Shown piece by piece: positions 16,023 to 25,268 of a stretch of 43,920 bases of DNA (the stretch's first letter is position 1; each line of letters begins with the position of its first letter). Both the position numbers and the translations under genes were made by a program. The notes beneath the pieces were generated by a model. The model worked only from the letters and a program-made list of their open reading frames with translations. It had not been told where the DNA came from and searched no databases. Location: positions 1 through 43,920 of the forward strand of contig NZ_WWDL01000039.1 in NCBI RefSeq assembly GCF_009848505.1. Direction: 5' to 3'. The stretch is from Muricoccus harenae. Its GTDB lineage: Bacteria > Pseudomonadota > Alphaproteobacteria > Acetobacterales > Acetobacteraceae.

Positions 16023-19000
16023 GACGCTTGCGCCGCTCCCTCGGGGGCAGCATCTGGCTCGGCCGTGCGGCCGTGCTGCTGGGCTTCATGCTGGCTTTGC
16101 CCTTCATCGTCGCACCGCTTGAGGCGGAGCAGCAGGCCTGGGTTGCTGTCGGCTGTCTGCTCGTCTTCTCGATCTGCTCGCTGGTTCCGGGGAAGGGCTC
16201 GCTCGTTTTCCTGTCGCTGCTCTCTGGCGTGATCTCCACGCGCTACATCTACTGGCGCATCACAGACACGCTCGACTACACGAGCTTCTGGTCGACCTTC
16301 CTCGGCACCGGCCTGCTGCTCGCCGAGATCTATGCCATCATCGCGCTGCTTCTGTCCTACCTGCAGTCGCTCTGGCCGCTCGATCGCCGTCCGGCGCCGC
16401 TGCCGGAGGATCCGGAGGATTGGCCGACCGTCGACATCTTCATCCCGACCTACAATGAGCCGCTGGAGGTGGTGAAGCCGACCGTCTTTGCCGCAATGGC
16501 GATGGACTGGCCGCGCCACAAGATGAACGTGGTGCTGCTGGACGACGGCCGGCGCGAGGAGTTCCGCGACTTCTGTGCCCAGGTGGGCTGCGGCTACATG
16601 ATCCGCCCCGACAACAAGGGCGCAAAGGCCGGCAACATCAACCACGCGCTGTCGAAGACCGATGGCGAATATGTGGTGATCTTCGACTGCGATCACGTCG
16701 CCACCCGTGCCTTCCTGCAGATGACCATGGGCTGGATGGTGCGCGATGCCGGCCTCGCCATGGTGCAGACGCCGCACCACTTCTACTCGCCCGATCCGTT
16801 CGAGCGGAACCTGGCCTCGGGCACGCGCGTTCCGAATGAGGGATTGCTCTTTTACGGCCTGATCCAGCAGGGCAACGACCTCTGGAACGCTGCCTTTTTC
16901 TGCGGTTCCTGCGCCGTGATCCGGCGCGTGGCGCTGGAGCAGGTCGGCGGCGTGCCGACGGAGACGGTGACCGAGGACTGCCATGCCAGCCTCAAGATGC
17001 AGCGGCTGGGCTGGCGCACGGCCTATCTGCGGCTGCCGCTGGCTGCGGGCCTCGCGACGGACCGCCTGATCGCGCATATCGGCCAGCGCATGCGCTGGGC
17101 GCGCGGGATGGTGCAGATCTTCCGGGTGGAGAATCCGCTGCTTGGGCCGGGGCTCACCATCACGCAGCGTCTCTGCTACGTGGCTTCGATGTGGCACTTC
17201 CTTTTTCCGGTGCCGCGCTTCGTCTTCCTCACGGCGCCGCTGGCCTATCTGCTCTTCGCGCAGAACATCATCGCCGCCTCGCCGCTTGCGATCGTCGCCT
17301 ATGCGGGTCCGCATGTGGTGCACGCGGTTCTCACCAATTCGAAGCTCCAGGCGAAGGTCCGCCACTCCTTCTGGTCGGAGATCTACGAGACTGTGCTCGC
17401 GCTCTACCTGCTGCCAGTGGTGCTGACGACGCTGTTCGATCCGAAGCGGGGCAAGTTCAACGTCACGGACAAGGGCGGCACGCTGGAGGAAGGTTACTTC
17501 GACCTCCGCGCGACCGGGCCGAACTTCATCCTCGCGATCATCCTGGTGCTCGGCCTTCTCTCCGGCATCTACGGCATGGCAGCGAACCCGCTGGAATCGC
17601 TGGAGTTCCAGGCCTGTGCCCTCAACTCATTCTGGGTCGTGCTCTCCCTGCTGATGGTTATGGCGGGCCTCGCCGTCGGGCGCGAGCGGCGGCAGGTGCG
17701 CGAGCGTGCCCGCGTCGGTGCCGTCATGCCGGTGGGCGTCGCCCTGCCGGACGGCCGGCTGGTCCCGGGCCAGACTTTGGACGTCTCGCTGGGCGGTGCC
17801 GCCGTGGCCGTGCCGCGACCGGACGGTCTTCTGGATAATGCATTCGTGACATTGGAGATCGACTTGGGTCCGGAACGCGTCGCGATCCCCGCCGAAGCCC
17901 TGCGCTGGCAGGACGGACGTCTCCAGGTGCGCTTCGCACCTCAGGACATGCGGGACGAGGGAAACATCACCCGCGTGGTGCTCGGCCGCGCAGATGCATG
18001 GGTGGACTGGGACGACGTCCGCCACGACCGGCCGCTTCGCTCGCTGGGCGAAGTGGTCCGCAGCATCGGCGGCCTGTTCCGCGGCGACAGCCAGTTCTCC
18101 CTGCGCGCCCGCCGTGCCCGCCGCCAGGCAGCCGCCCGGGTGGCCCGGGCGCAGGCGCCGCGCGCCGCCCCGCCGGTCGCCACCGCCGGCATCGTTCCGC
18201 GTGGCGTCGAGGCGGCGCAGCGCCGCGCGGCCGAGCGCCTGCGCCGCTCCGCCGCCGTCCTGCTCACGCTCGGCGTCGGCCTGCCGCTCGCGGCCCAGGC
18301 GCAGGCGCCACGTAACCAGGCGCCTCCACCGCCGCCTGCGCTCTCCCAGGGTTCCAGGAATCTAAGCTTCGGAAATTCGGGATCTGCCGGCCAGGGCAGT
18401 GCCTTCTCGCCGCCGCCGCTCCCGGGGGCGGCTCCGGCCGCACCGGCTGCGGTGCAGGCGCCAGTTGCCCTGCCGCAATTCGCGCCGGCGCCGCTGCCGG
18501 GGGCGCTGCCGCAATATGCGCCGACGCCCCAGCCCGGTGGCCTCCCGCACTATGCGCCGTCGCCCGTTGCCGCACCGGTTGCTGTGCCGGCGCCCGTGCC
18601 AGTCGCGCCTTCCACCCCCATGACCTTCGGCGCGGATCGTCCGCCGGGCGCCGGCTCCCGCACCGAGACGCGGACCCTGCGCCAGCTGGGCTTGCGTAGC
18701 CCGATGCAGTTGCGCGGCCTGGCCGACCTGCAGGGCATCCTGTTTGGCATCCGCTCGGATGAGGTGGTGACGGGCGCGAAGCTGACGCTGCAGGGCGCGA
18801 CCAGCCCCGCGCTGATCCCCGAGCTGTCGCAGATCGCCATCACGATCAACGAGCAGTTTGTCGGCACGATTACTCCGGACCGTGCGCGCCCGGCCTTCGG
18901 TCCATTGGAATTCCAGATCAACCCCGTCTTCTTCGCCGACAGCAACCGGTTGAACGTGCGCTTTACCGGCCGCTATGCGGTTGAATGCAACGACCCTCTC

Positions 19001-20794
19001 TCGGGCCTACTCTGGTCGACGGTCTCCGACCTCTCGACACTGCAGCTCACGCTTGAGCGCCTGCCGCTGACGCGCGACCTTGCCCGCCTGCCGGAGCCCT
19101 TCTTCGATCCGCGCCTGCTGCGCGAGCCGCTGGTGCTGCCGGTGGTTATGGCGGACGGCGCCGGCAACGATGCCGTGCGGGCCTCGATCATCGCGTCGTC
19201 CTGGTTCGCCGTGCAGGCGGATTACCGCGGCTCAAGCTTCCCGGTGAGCTCCGTCGTGCCCTCGCGCGGCAATGCCATCGTCATCGCGACCGGCTCGGAT
19301 TCCCTGCCGGGCCTCGCCCTGCCGCGGATGGATGGGCCGACCCTCGCCATCATCCCGAATCCGAACGACGCGAATGCCGTGCTGCTGCTCGTCGGCGGCC
19401 GCTCGGGTGCCGAGGCGGCCGTGGCCGCGCAGGTGCTGGCGACCGGCAAGGAAGGCCTCTCGGGCGAGACGGCAACGGTGCAGGTGAACGAACTTCCCGC
19501 ACGCCAGCCCTATGATGCCCCGCGCTGGATCCGCAATGACCGCCCGGTCCGCTTCGGCGAGCTGGTCGATCCTTCGGAGCTGCAGTCCTACGGCTATGCG
19601 CCGGGCCCGGTTTCCGTGCCCTTCCGCACGGCGCCGGACCTCTACACCTTCCGCGACCGCAACCTGCCCGTGGACGTGCGCTTCCGTGCCCCTCCTGGCC
19701 CGATCATGGACCTCGCCGTCTCGCGCCTCGACGCCGCGCTGAACGACGTGTACCTGAAGTCCTTCCCGCTGCGGGAAGGCGAGGCTGGCTGGCCCTGGAA
19801 TTGGGTCTACCGCCAGGTGGGCAGCACGACCGGCGCCGATCGCGGGCAGGGCGAGGTGGGGCTGCCGCCCTACTTAGTCTTCGGCCTGAACGAGCTGCAG
19901 TTCCGCTTTGACCTGCGGCCGCTGCACCGTGGCGACTGCGTCAGCACGCCGGGCGATATCCGCTCCTCGATCGATCCGGACAGCACGATCGATCTCTCGG
20001 CGGCCTACCGCTACACCGAGCTGCCGAACCTCGCCTATTTTGTTGGCAGCGGCTTTCCCTATACGAAGATGGCCGACCTCTCCTCCACGGCCGTGGTCCT
20101 GCCGGATCGTGCGAGCGCGCTGGAGATTTCCTCTACCCTGAATCTCATCGGGCGCCTGTCCGCCATCGTCGGCTATCCCGCGACGCGGATCGACGTCGTC
20201 CGGCCAGGCGGCGTGGAGGCGGTTGCCGCGCGTGACCTGATCGTGGTCGGCGCGCTCAACCGCCAGCCGGCCCTGTCCGCCCTGCTGCGGGATGGGCCGA
20301 TTACGGTCGAGGGCAATCGCATCAGCGTGGCCCTGCCGGATGCGCTGGACAGCTTCCGCAACATCTTCATCTCCGACGACCGCCGGCTGGACCGCGAGCG
20401 GCTGACCGCCACGCTGGGCGGCACCGGCGGAGAAGGGAGCGGGATGCTGATTGGCTTCCAGAGCCCGCTGAACTCCGAGCGGTCGGTCATCGCGCTGACG
20501 GGTTCCAGCCCGCAAGGCATGGAGTCCATGGTCGGCGCGCTTCGCGATCCAGACATGCAGCCGCGCATCCAGGGCGACGTGGCGCATCTGGTGAACGGGC
20601 GGGTGGAGTCCTTCAAAGTCTCCCGGAACTACGGGGTGGGCAGCCTTCCCATCACCCTGCTGCCCCAGCGCTACCTGACGACGCGGCCGGATCTCATGCT
20701 GGGCCTGCTGATCGTCGCGGCGCTGGTTATCGCCATCCCGCTCTACTGGACACTGCGCCGGCGTGCCGTACGCCGGCTGAGGATCCGTTCATGA
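16019..20794 (+). CDS. bcsAB: Fused cellulose synthase catalytic subunit and periplasmic subunit (BcsA-BcsB)
   Basis: 1591 residues. The BcsA part has TM helices at about 15-115, then a GT2 domain with PTYNEP (143-148), LLDDG (173-177), FDCDH (D223, D225), TED (318-320) and QRMRW (356-360), more TM helices at about 390-550, and a PilZ domain with an Arg-rich RxxxR region (557-565) and DVSLGG (588-593), so c-di-GMP activation is expected. A former signal peptide, AAVLLTLGVGLPLAAQAQA (745-763), leads to a Pro-rich linker (to about 878) and the BcsB carbohydrate-binding/flavodoxin-like modules, ending in one TM helix (1559-1578). The fusion is the arrangement known from Komagataeibacter AcsAB. 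GGAGG lies 7 bases before the ATG, which overlaps bcsQ. Proteolytic separation after the internal signal is likely but not shown. Confidence 0.96.
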   Translation: MRRLRRSLGGSIWLGRAAVLLGFMLALPFIVAPLEAEQQAWVAVGCLLVFSICSLVPGKGSLVFLSLLSGVISTRYIYWRITDTLDYTSFWSTFLGTGLLLAEIYAIIALLLSYLQSLWPLDRRPAPLPEDPEDWPTVDIFIPTYNEPLEVVKPTVFAAMAMDWPRHKMNVVLLDDGRREEFRDFCAQVGCGYMIRPDNKGAKAGNINHALSKTDGEYVVIFDCDHVATRAFLQMTMGWMVRDAGLAMVQTPHHFYSPDPFERNLASGTRVPNEGLLFYGLIQQGNDLWNAAFFCGSCAVIRRVALEQVGGVPTETVTEDCHASLKMQRLGWRTAYLRLPLAAGLATDRLIAHIGQRMRWARGMVQIFRVENPLLGPGLTITQRLCYVASMWHFLFPVPRFVFLTAPLAYLLFAQNIIAASPLAIVAYAGPHVVHAVLTNSKLQAKVRHSFWSEIYETVLALYLLPVVLTTLFDPKRGKFNVTDKGGTLEEGYFDLRATGPNFILAIILVLGLLSGIYGMAANPLESLEFQACALNSFWVVLSLLMVMAGLAVGRERRQVRERARVGAVMPVGVALPDGRLVPGQTLDVSLGGAAVAVPRPDGLLDNAFVTLEIDLGPERVAIPAEALRWQDGRLQVRFAPQDMRDEGNITRVVLGRADAWVDWDDVRHDRPLRSLGEVVRSIGGLFRGDSQFSLRARRARRQAAARVARAQAPRAAPPVATAGIVPRGVEAAQRRAAERLRRSAAVLLTLGVGLPLAAQAQAPRNQAPPPPPALSQGSRNLSFGNSGSAGQGSAFSPPPLPGAAPAAPAAVQAPVALPQFAPAPLPGALPQYAPTPQPGGLPHYAPSPVAAPVAVPAPVPVAPSTPMTFGADRPPGAGSRTETRTLRQLGLRSPMQLRGLADLQGILFGIRSDEVVTGAKLTLQGATSPALIPELSQIAITINEQFVGTITPDRARPAFGPLEFQINPVFFADSNRLNVRFTGRYAVECNDPLSGLLWSTVSDLSTLQLTLERLPLTRDLARLPEPFFDPRLLREPLVLPVVMADGAGNDAVRASIIASSWFAVQADYRGSSFPVSSVVPSRGNAIVIATGSDSLPGLALPRMDGPTLAIIPNPNDANAVLLLVGGRSGAEAAVAAQVLATGKEGLSGETATVQVNELPARQPYDAPRWIRNDRPVRFGELVDPSELQSYGYAPGPVSVPFRTAPDLYTFRDRNLPVDVRFRAPPGPIMDLAVSRLDAALNDVYLKSFPLREGEAGWPWNWVYRQVGSTTGADRGQGEVGLPPYLVFGLNELQFRFDLRPLHRGDCVSTPGDIRSSIDPDSTIDLSAAYRYTELPNLAYFVGSGFPYTKMADLSSTAVVLPDRASALEISSTLNLIGRLSAIVGYPATRIDVVRPGGVEAVAARDLIVVGALNRQPALSALLRDGPITVEGNRISVALPDALDSFRNIFISDDRRLDRERLTATLGGTGGEGSGMLIGFQSPLNSERSVIALTGSSPQGMESMVGALRDPDMQPRIQGDVAHLVNGRVESFKVSRNYGVGSLPITLLPQRYLTTRPDLMLGLLIVAALVIAIPLYWTLRRRAVRRLRIRS
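18470..18577 (+). repeat. Three 36-bp tandem repeats in the BcsA-BcsB linker
   Basis: Within bcsAB, three consecutive 12-residue units (818-829, 830-841, 842-853) follow the pattern L-P-(Q/H)-(F/Y)-A-P-x-P-x-x-x-x: LPQFAPAPLPGA, LPQYAPTPQPGG and LPHYAPSPVAAP. The DNA is diverged at third positions, so the repeat is old or under protein-level selection. It lies just after the internal signal-like helix, in the periplasmic part of the linker. Confidence 0.85.
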
Positions 20795-23700
20795 ACTCCT
20801 TGAGAAACCGTCTCCTGGCCGCTGCCGCGACAGTCGCGGCTCTCGGGGCTGTTGTACCGGCACTGTCACAGGCTGGCAGGGTGGTTCCGGGACAGGCCCT
20901 TCCCGATGGGGCGGTCCAGGGCCCGGCGCAGGCCTCCCCGGGGATGCAGGCGCTCGAGGCCGGTGATCTGGCTCAGGCGGCGAAGCTCTTCGAGGCGGTG
21001 CTGACCCGTGACCCGAACGACGCCGCGGCGCTGGGGGGGCTCGGCCTTGCCCGGCTGCGGCAGGGGCGTCCGACCGAGGCCCGGGACCTTCTCGCGCGTG
21101 CCGCGAACGGTGAGGCGGGCCGCTGGTCCTCAGCTCTGGATGCTGCCTCCTTCGCCACGGAGTTGGCCGAGGGGCGGCGCCGGATGGCGCAGGGCGAGAT
21201 GGATGCAGCCGAGGGGCTGTTGCTCCGCGCCGCACGGCGCGACACGCCGCGCCAGGCCGAGGCCGAGGTGATCCTTGGCGAGATCGCCCTTCGCCGGGGT
21301 GAGGCTGAGGAGGCTGAGAGCCGCTTCCGCGCCGCCCTCTATCGCCGGCCGGCTCTTTCGGCGGCCCAGCAGGGCCTGCTGGAAAGCTTCCGCCGCCAGG
21401 GGCGCATTGCCGAGGCCGCCTCCCTGTCCCACCAGATCGCGCGCGGTGGCTCGGCTGAGGCCGATGCATTGCGTGCGGAGGCGGGCCGCACCGAGGATCC
21501 CGAGGCGGCGCTGCGCCTGCTCCGCTATGCGCTGGCAGCCACACCCGGCAGCGCTTGGGCTCGGCTGGACCTTGCGCGCCTGCTTGCCCGGCAGGGCCGG
21601 GCAGGAGAGGCGCGGGCGGTGATTGATGAGGCGCTGACAGCAGCTCCGGCCGCAGAAGCTGCCCAGGCCATCGCGCTGATCGCCGAGGAAGATGGGCGGG
21701 TTTCGGATGGGCTCCGTGCCCTGGAGCGCATCCCGGCGCGGATACGCAGTGCCGACCAGTCCCGCCTTCTGCGCAGCCTTCGCTGGCAGGCGGAAATGGC
21801 CGAGCTGGCCGGCGCCGCGCCGGCTGAGGCGCGTCGTGCGCTGCTCGCCCTGGCCGCGCGTCCTGACCCGACCGGCCAGGCGGGGTTGCGCGTGGTGCGC
21901 GCCCTGGCCCGCGCGGGCGACCGCGAGGGCGCGGCCGAGGCGCTGCGCCTGACCCTGGCCGCGAATGGTGGCGGGTCCGTTCCCGTTCGGATCGCCCTGG
22001 CGGGCGCGCTTTCCGATGGAGGCATGGAGCGTGAGGCCGCCAGCCTGCTTGGGACCCTGACCTCCGACGCAACTCTGCCGGCCGCGCAGCGCCGGCAGAT
22101 GGCCTTCCTGCTGAACCTCTCCGCCCCGGCCCAGCTTGCCGCCGCGCCGGAACCGGTGGCGCGGCCCGTGCCGATCGAAGCCGAGCCGGCGCGCCTCTAT
22201 CAGGGGGCGCGCGACCCGCGCGTGGCTCGGCGCATTGCGGAGGCCGTGCTGCAGCGCGACCCGCGCAATGCCGAGGCTCGTGTCGGCGCAATCGAGGCTG
22301 CTCTGGCGCAGCGCGACCTGAATGCGGCCGAGATGATGCTGGCCGAGGGCCGGCTTCTGAATGCCAGCGACCCGCGCGTCTCGGTGGTGGAGGCGCGGCT
22401 GGCCCGCCTCTCGGGCGATGGCCGTCGCGCGCAGACGGCGCTGCGGCTCGCGGCAGACCAGCGGCGCGCGCAGATCAATGGCGGCGGGACCTATGCGATG
22501 GCACCAGCCGCGTCGCGGAGCCGCACCATGCTTGCCGGGGACGGGCAGGGCTCGTCCTTCGTGCCGCTGGATGCCAACCCGGCGAGCGCCGGGGCGGGCG
22601 GCGTGACCCCGAGCCAGCTCCGTGCCTCGGAGGATCCGCTGCTGAGCGAAATCGGCAGGCAGCTCGCCGAGGTGAATGAACAGGTCTCCGGCCGCGTCGT
22701 GCCGAACTTCGCCTTCCGGGCGCGCTCGGGAATTGGCGGGTTGGAGCGGCTGACCGAATATGGCGGTGGTGCCGAGGCCGCGATGCCTCTGCCGGGGGTC
22801 GGCGGCGAGCTGAGTGCGCGCGTCCATGCGGTGACGATCGATGCAGGGCGGCTCGATCCTTCGGTCGCCAATCTGCGCCGCTTCGGGACGAACGCCGTGG
22901 AGCTTACCCGGCCTGGCGGCCCCAGCCTCCCCTTGGCCTCGCTGGCGCCTCGGGACAGTACCGCGGCCGGTGTCGGTCTCGGGATCGCCTATGCGCGCAG
23001 CGGCGTGACGGTGGATCTCGGCTCCACGCCGCTTGGCTTCCGGGAGCAGAACATTCTCGGCGGCATCGAGGTGGTGCCGCGCTTGTCGGAGACCTCGCAG
23101 ATCCGCCTGCGGGCGGAGCGGCGCTCGGTGACAGACAGCCTGCTCTCCTGGTCGGGCATGCGCGACCGGGCTTCGGGCCGTTCCTTCGGCGGCGTCGTCC
23201 GCGACACGGCCTATGGCCAGTACGAGTATTACTCCGGCAACACGGGTGCCTATGTCGGCGCCGGCTACTCCTCCATCACCGGCAACAATGTCGCCGACAA
23301 CAGCCGGTGGCAGGTGAATGCCGGCGTCAGCCAAGCGATCTTCCGCACGGCTGACGAGGAGCTCGTCACCGGCCTAGACCTCAACTACTTCGCCTATGAC
23401 AAGAACCTGCGCCTCTTCACACTCGGCCATGGCGGGTATTTCAGCCCGCAGACCTATGTGAACGCTTCCATCCCGCTCGACTACCGCGCGCGGAACGGCA
23501 ACCTGGCCTATCGCCTCGGCGCCAGCATCGGCGTGAACTACTTTCATGAGAAGCGCAGTCCGCTCTTCCCCACCAATGGCGCGATGCAGGCCGTTGCGGA
23601 GGCCGCGGCGGCGGCGGACCCTACGGTCTCCGCCTTCTACCCCTCCCAGCGGGATACCACCCTGGCGGCTGGCGTGCGGGCCGACATCGAATATGCCCTC

Positions 23701-23802
23701 ACCCCGTCGCTCCGGATCGGCGCTTCGGTCCGGTATGACCGTTCCGCCGATTACAACGAGACGCGTGGACTGATCTATGCCCGCTATCGCTTCGACCCGT
23801 GA
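20791..23802 (+). CDS. bcsC: Cellulose export TPR/outer-membrane porin BcsC
   Basis: 1003 residues. It has an N-terminal signal peptide (about 1-27, ending ALSQA), then an Ala-rich TPR solenoid (about 50-545) with recognisable units such as AGDLAQAAKLFEAVLTRDPN and VLQRDPRNAEARVGAIEAAL. After a linker, the BcsC C-terminal beta-barrel (about 640-1003) contains GGIEVVPRLSETSQIRLRAE, YEYYSGNTGAYVGAGYSSIT and a final aromatic strand ending YARYRFDP. It spans periplasm and outer membrane and passes glucan out. At 1003 residues it is shorter than E. coli BcsC (about 1150) and much shorter than AcsC (about 1300), implying fewer TPRs. Its ATG overlaps the bcsAB stop (ATGA). Confidence 0.94.
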   Translation: MNSLRNRLLAAAATVAALGAVVPALSQAGRVVPGQALPDGAVQGPAQASPGMQALEAGDLAQAAKLFEAVLTRDPNDAAALGGLGLARLRQGRPTEARDLLARAANGEAGRWSSALDAASFATELAEGRRRMAQGEMDAAEGLLLRAARRDTPRQAEAEVILGEIALRRGEAEEAESRFRAALYRRPALSAAQQGLLESFRRQGRIAEAASLSHQIARGGSAEADALRAEAGRTEDPEAALRLLRYALAATPGSAWARLDLARLLARQGRAGEARAVIDEALTAAPAAEAAQAIALIAEEDGRVSDGLRALERIPARIRSADQSRLLRSLRWQAEMAELAGAAPAEARRALLALAARPDPTGQAGLRVVRALARAGDREGAAEALRLTLAANGGGSVPVRIALAGALSDGGMEREAASLLGTLTSDATLPAAQRRQMAFLLNLSAPAQLAAAPEPVARPVPIEAEPARLYQGARDPRVARRIAEAVLQRDPRNAEARVGAIEAALAQRDLNAAEMMLAEGRLLNASDPRVSVVEARLARLSGDGRRAQTALRLAADQRRAQINGGGTYAMAPAASRSRTMLAGDGQGSSFVPLDANPASAGAGGVTPSQLRASEDPLLSEIGRQLAEVNEQVSGRVVPNFAFRARSGIGGLERLTEYGGGAEAAMPLPGVGGELSARVHAVTIDAGRLDPSVANLRRFGTNAVELTRPGGPSLPLASLAPRDSTAAGVGLGIAYARSGVTVDLGSTPLGFREQNILGGIEVVPRLSETSQIRLRAERRSVTDSLLSWSGMRDRASGRSFGGVVRDTAYGQYEYYSGNTGAYVGAGYSSITGNNVADNSRWQVNAGVSQAIFRTADEELVTGLDLNYFAYDKNLRLFTLGHGGYFSPQTYVNASIPLDYRARNGNLAYRLGASIGVNYFHEKRSPLFPTNGAMQAVAEAAAAADPTVSAFYPSQRDTTLAAGVRADIEYALTPSLRIGASVRYDRSADYNETRGLIYARYRFDP

Positions 23803-23818
23803 GGAGGCGCCGCGCCCG

Positions 23819-24256
23819 ATGACCTCCACTCCCGAACCCCGTCCGGAATGGGAGGGCCTGCTCCGGGCCCTGCTGGATACCCTGGACGCCCATATGCAAG
23901 GCCCTGAGCGTGCCGTGTTGCTGCGCGCCATCGGCGCCCGTATCGCCGCCCTGTCGCCCATCCCGCCGGAGGACACGCTCTCCGGGCTGGAGGCGCGGAT
24001 TAACGAGCGGCTGGCCGGCCCCCGCTGGGGGACTGTGTCCATCGCCGTGGATTCGGGCGGTCCCGCCCTCGTGCTGACCCATGCGGCGCCGCCGGTGCTG
24101 CCCACCGCCACGGACGAGTCCGGGGAGTGGATGGGGCCGGTGCTGGAGGGGCTTCATGCGAGCTGGATCGCCGCGCAGCCGGGCGCTGAGCCCGAGGTCG
24201 AGGCGCATCTCGTCAGCGTCGGCGCCGAGGGCATGGTGCTGCGCTACGGCGCCTGA
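23819..24256 (+). CDS. bcsD: Cellulose synthase subunit D
   Basis: 145 residues from the ATG at 23819, which has AGGAGG 11 bases upstream overlapping the bcsC stop; an ATG at 23777 inside bcsC would add 14 residues. The body matches BcsD/AcsD: an N-terminal helix WEGLLRALLDTLDAHM, GPERAVLLRAIGARIAAL, and the strongly typical WMGPVLEGLHASWIAAQPGA near the C-terminus. In Komagataeibacter BcsD forms ring-shaped octamers that assemble into a cytoplasmic filament with BcsH, aligning synthases so that glucan chains crystallise into ribbons. It is the last recognisable gene of the operon; no beta-glucosidase follows. Confidence 0.92.
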   Translation: MTSTPEPRPEWEGLLRALLDTLDAHMQGPERAVLLRAIGARIAALSPIPPEDTLSGLEARINERLAGPRWGTVSIAVDSGGPALVLTHAAPPVLPTATDESGEWMGPVLEGLHASWIAAQPGAEPEVEAHLVSVGAEGMVLRYGA

Positions 24257-24285
24257 CCCCTGTCTCCGGCCGCGGAAGGGCGGCT

Positions 24286-25173
24286 CTATCCCGGGGCTTC
24301 GCCCGTTCCCCGCTCGGTGACGCCAAGTGCATTGGAAAGCCGAACATTGGCGCTGCCGCGCCGGGCGGGGCGCGGCTGGTCCGGCCCCGGGCTCCAGCCG
24401 GTGAGGGTGAGCAGACGCAGCGTGGCGGGCACCCCCTCCGGCCCTGCCGGAAGAGCGGACAGAGCAGCCGGGAACAAGGCGCGCGGCGGCGTGCGCGTGT
24501 CACGCGCCAAGATGGCGCTGGTTTCCCCCGCCGCCTGGAGGTCCCGGAGGAGCATCAGCGGATCACGATAGGCGAGGGCTATATCCTCGATATCCGCGAC
24601 GGGCAGGGCGAAGCCGGCGCGCTGCAGCAGCGCCGCGCCGTCCCGCAACTCCGGGAAGGGCGATACACGGGGAGAGGCCCCGCCGCGCAAGGTCGCATCG
24701 GCAGCGGTGAGAGCCTCGCGCAGCGGCTGCAGCGTGCCCAGAGCGGGCAGGCTGGCAAGGAAGAGCCCGTCCGGTGCCATGGCGCGGCGGATCTGGCTCA
24801 AGGCCCCCGGCAGGTCGTTCACCCAGTGCAGGCAGAAATTCGCGACCACCAGGTCGAAACTCCCCGCGGCGAAGGGCAGCCATTCCTCGTCCCCAGCGAC
24901 GGGCATCCCTCCGGCAATCCCCGCCTGCCGGGCGGACAGGTCCATCGAGGCCACGAAGCCGATGCCCCGCGCCTTCAGGGCCGGCACGACGAAGCCGCGG
25001 CCGCCGATCTCGAGGGCGCGGTCGAAGCGGCGCGTGGTGTCGTCCAGCCGGTCGAGCAGCCGGTCCGTCGCGGCCTCGATCACCGGCGCCACGCGGTGCT
25101 GCGTGGCGACGGCACGGTCACGGCGGCGGCGCAGCAGGGGGCGATCGAAGATGAGATGGGGCTGGTCGCTCAT
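24286..25173 (-). CDS. Class I SAM methyltransferase-like protein, NDUFAF5/BioC-like
   Basis: 295 residues: IFDRPLLRRRRDRA near the N-terminus, ALEIGGRGFVVPALKARG as motif I, LPFAAGSFDLVVANFCLHWV (99-118), and LPGALSQIRRAMAPDG. The N-terminal FDR-x-L-x-x-RR-x-RA segment and the NFCLHWVND stretch are typical of NDUFAF5 homologues in alphaproteobacteria; human NDUFAF5 hydroxylates an arginine of complex I. BioC (malonyl-ACP methyltransferase) is the main alternative, but no biotin genes are near. The ATG at 25173 was chosen because the open frame upstream runs across comF and is not methyltransferase-like; ATG 25182 is equally possible. It converges on bcsD with a 29-base gap. Confidence 0.85.
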   Translation of the reverse strand: MSDQPHLIFDRPLLRRRRDRAVATQHRVAPVIEAATDRLLDRLDDTTRRFDRALEIGGRGFVVPALKARGIGFVASMDLSARQAGIAGGMPVAGDEEWLPFAAGSFDLVVANFCLHWVNDLPGALSQIRRAMAPDGLFLASLPALGTLQPLREALTAADATLRGGASPRVSPFPELRDGAALLQRAGFALPVADIEDIALAYRDPLMLLRDLQAAGETSAILARDTRTPPRALFPAALSALPAGPEGVPATLRLLTLTGWSPGPDQPRPARRGSANVRLSNALGVTERGTGEAPG

Positions 25174-25268
25174 GCTGCGCATATGTCGCCGCGGGGGGCG
25201 GGCCGCCAGGGGCACTTCCCGCGCCACGGCCGGCGGTCCTAGAATCCGGCATCGGGACGGGGGCGAAC

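Noticed and set aside
15281-17365. Minus-strand open frame of about 690 codons
   Set aside because: Antisense to bcsQ and the BcsA part of bcsAB, with low-complexity Arg/His/Glu composition and no recognisable domain.
21130-23334. Minus-strand open frame of about 730 codons
   Set aside because: Antisense to bcsC, whose TPRs and barrel are clear. The antisense product is Arg/Gly/His-rich noise.
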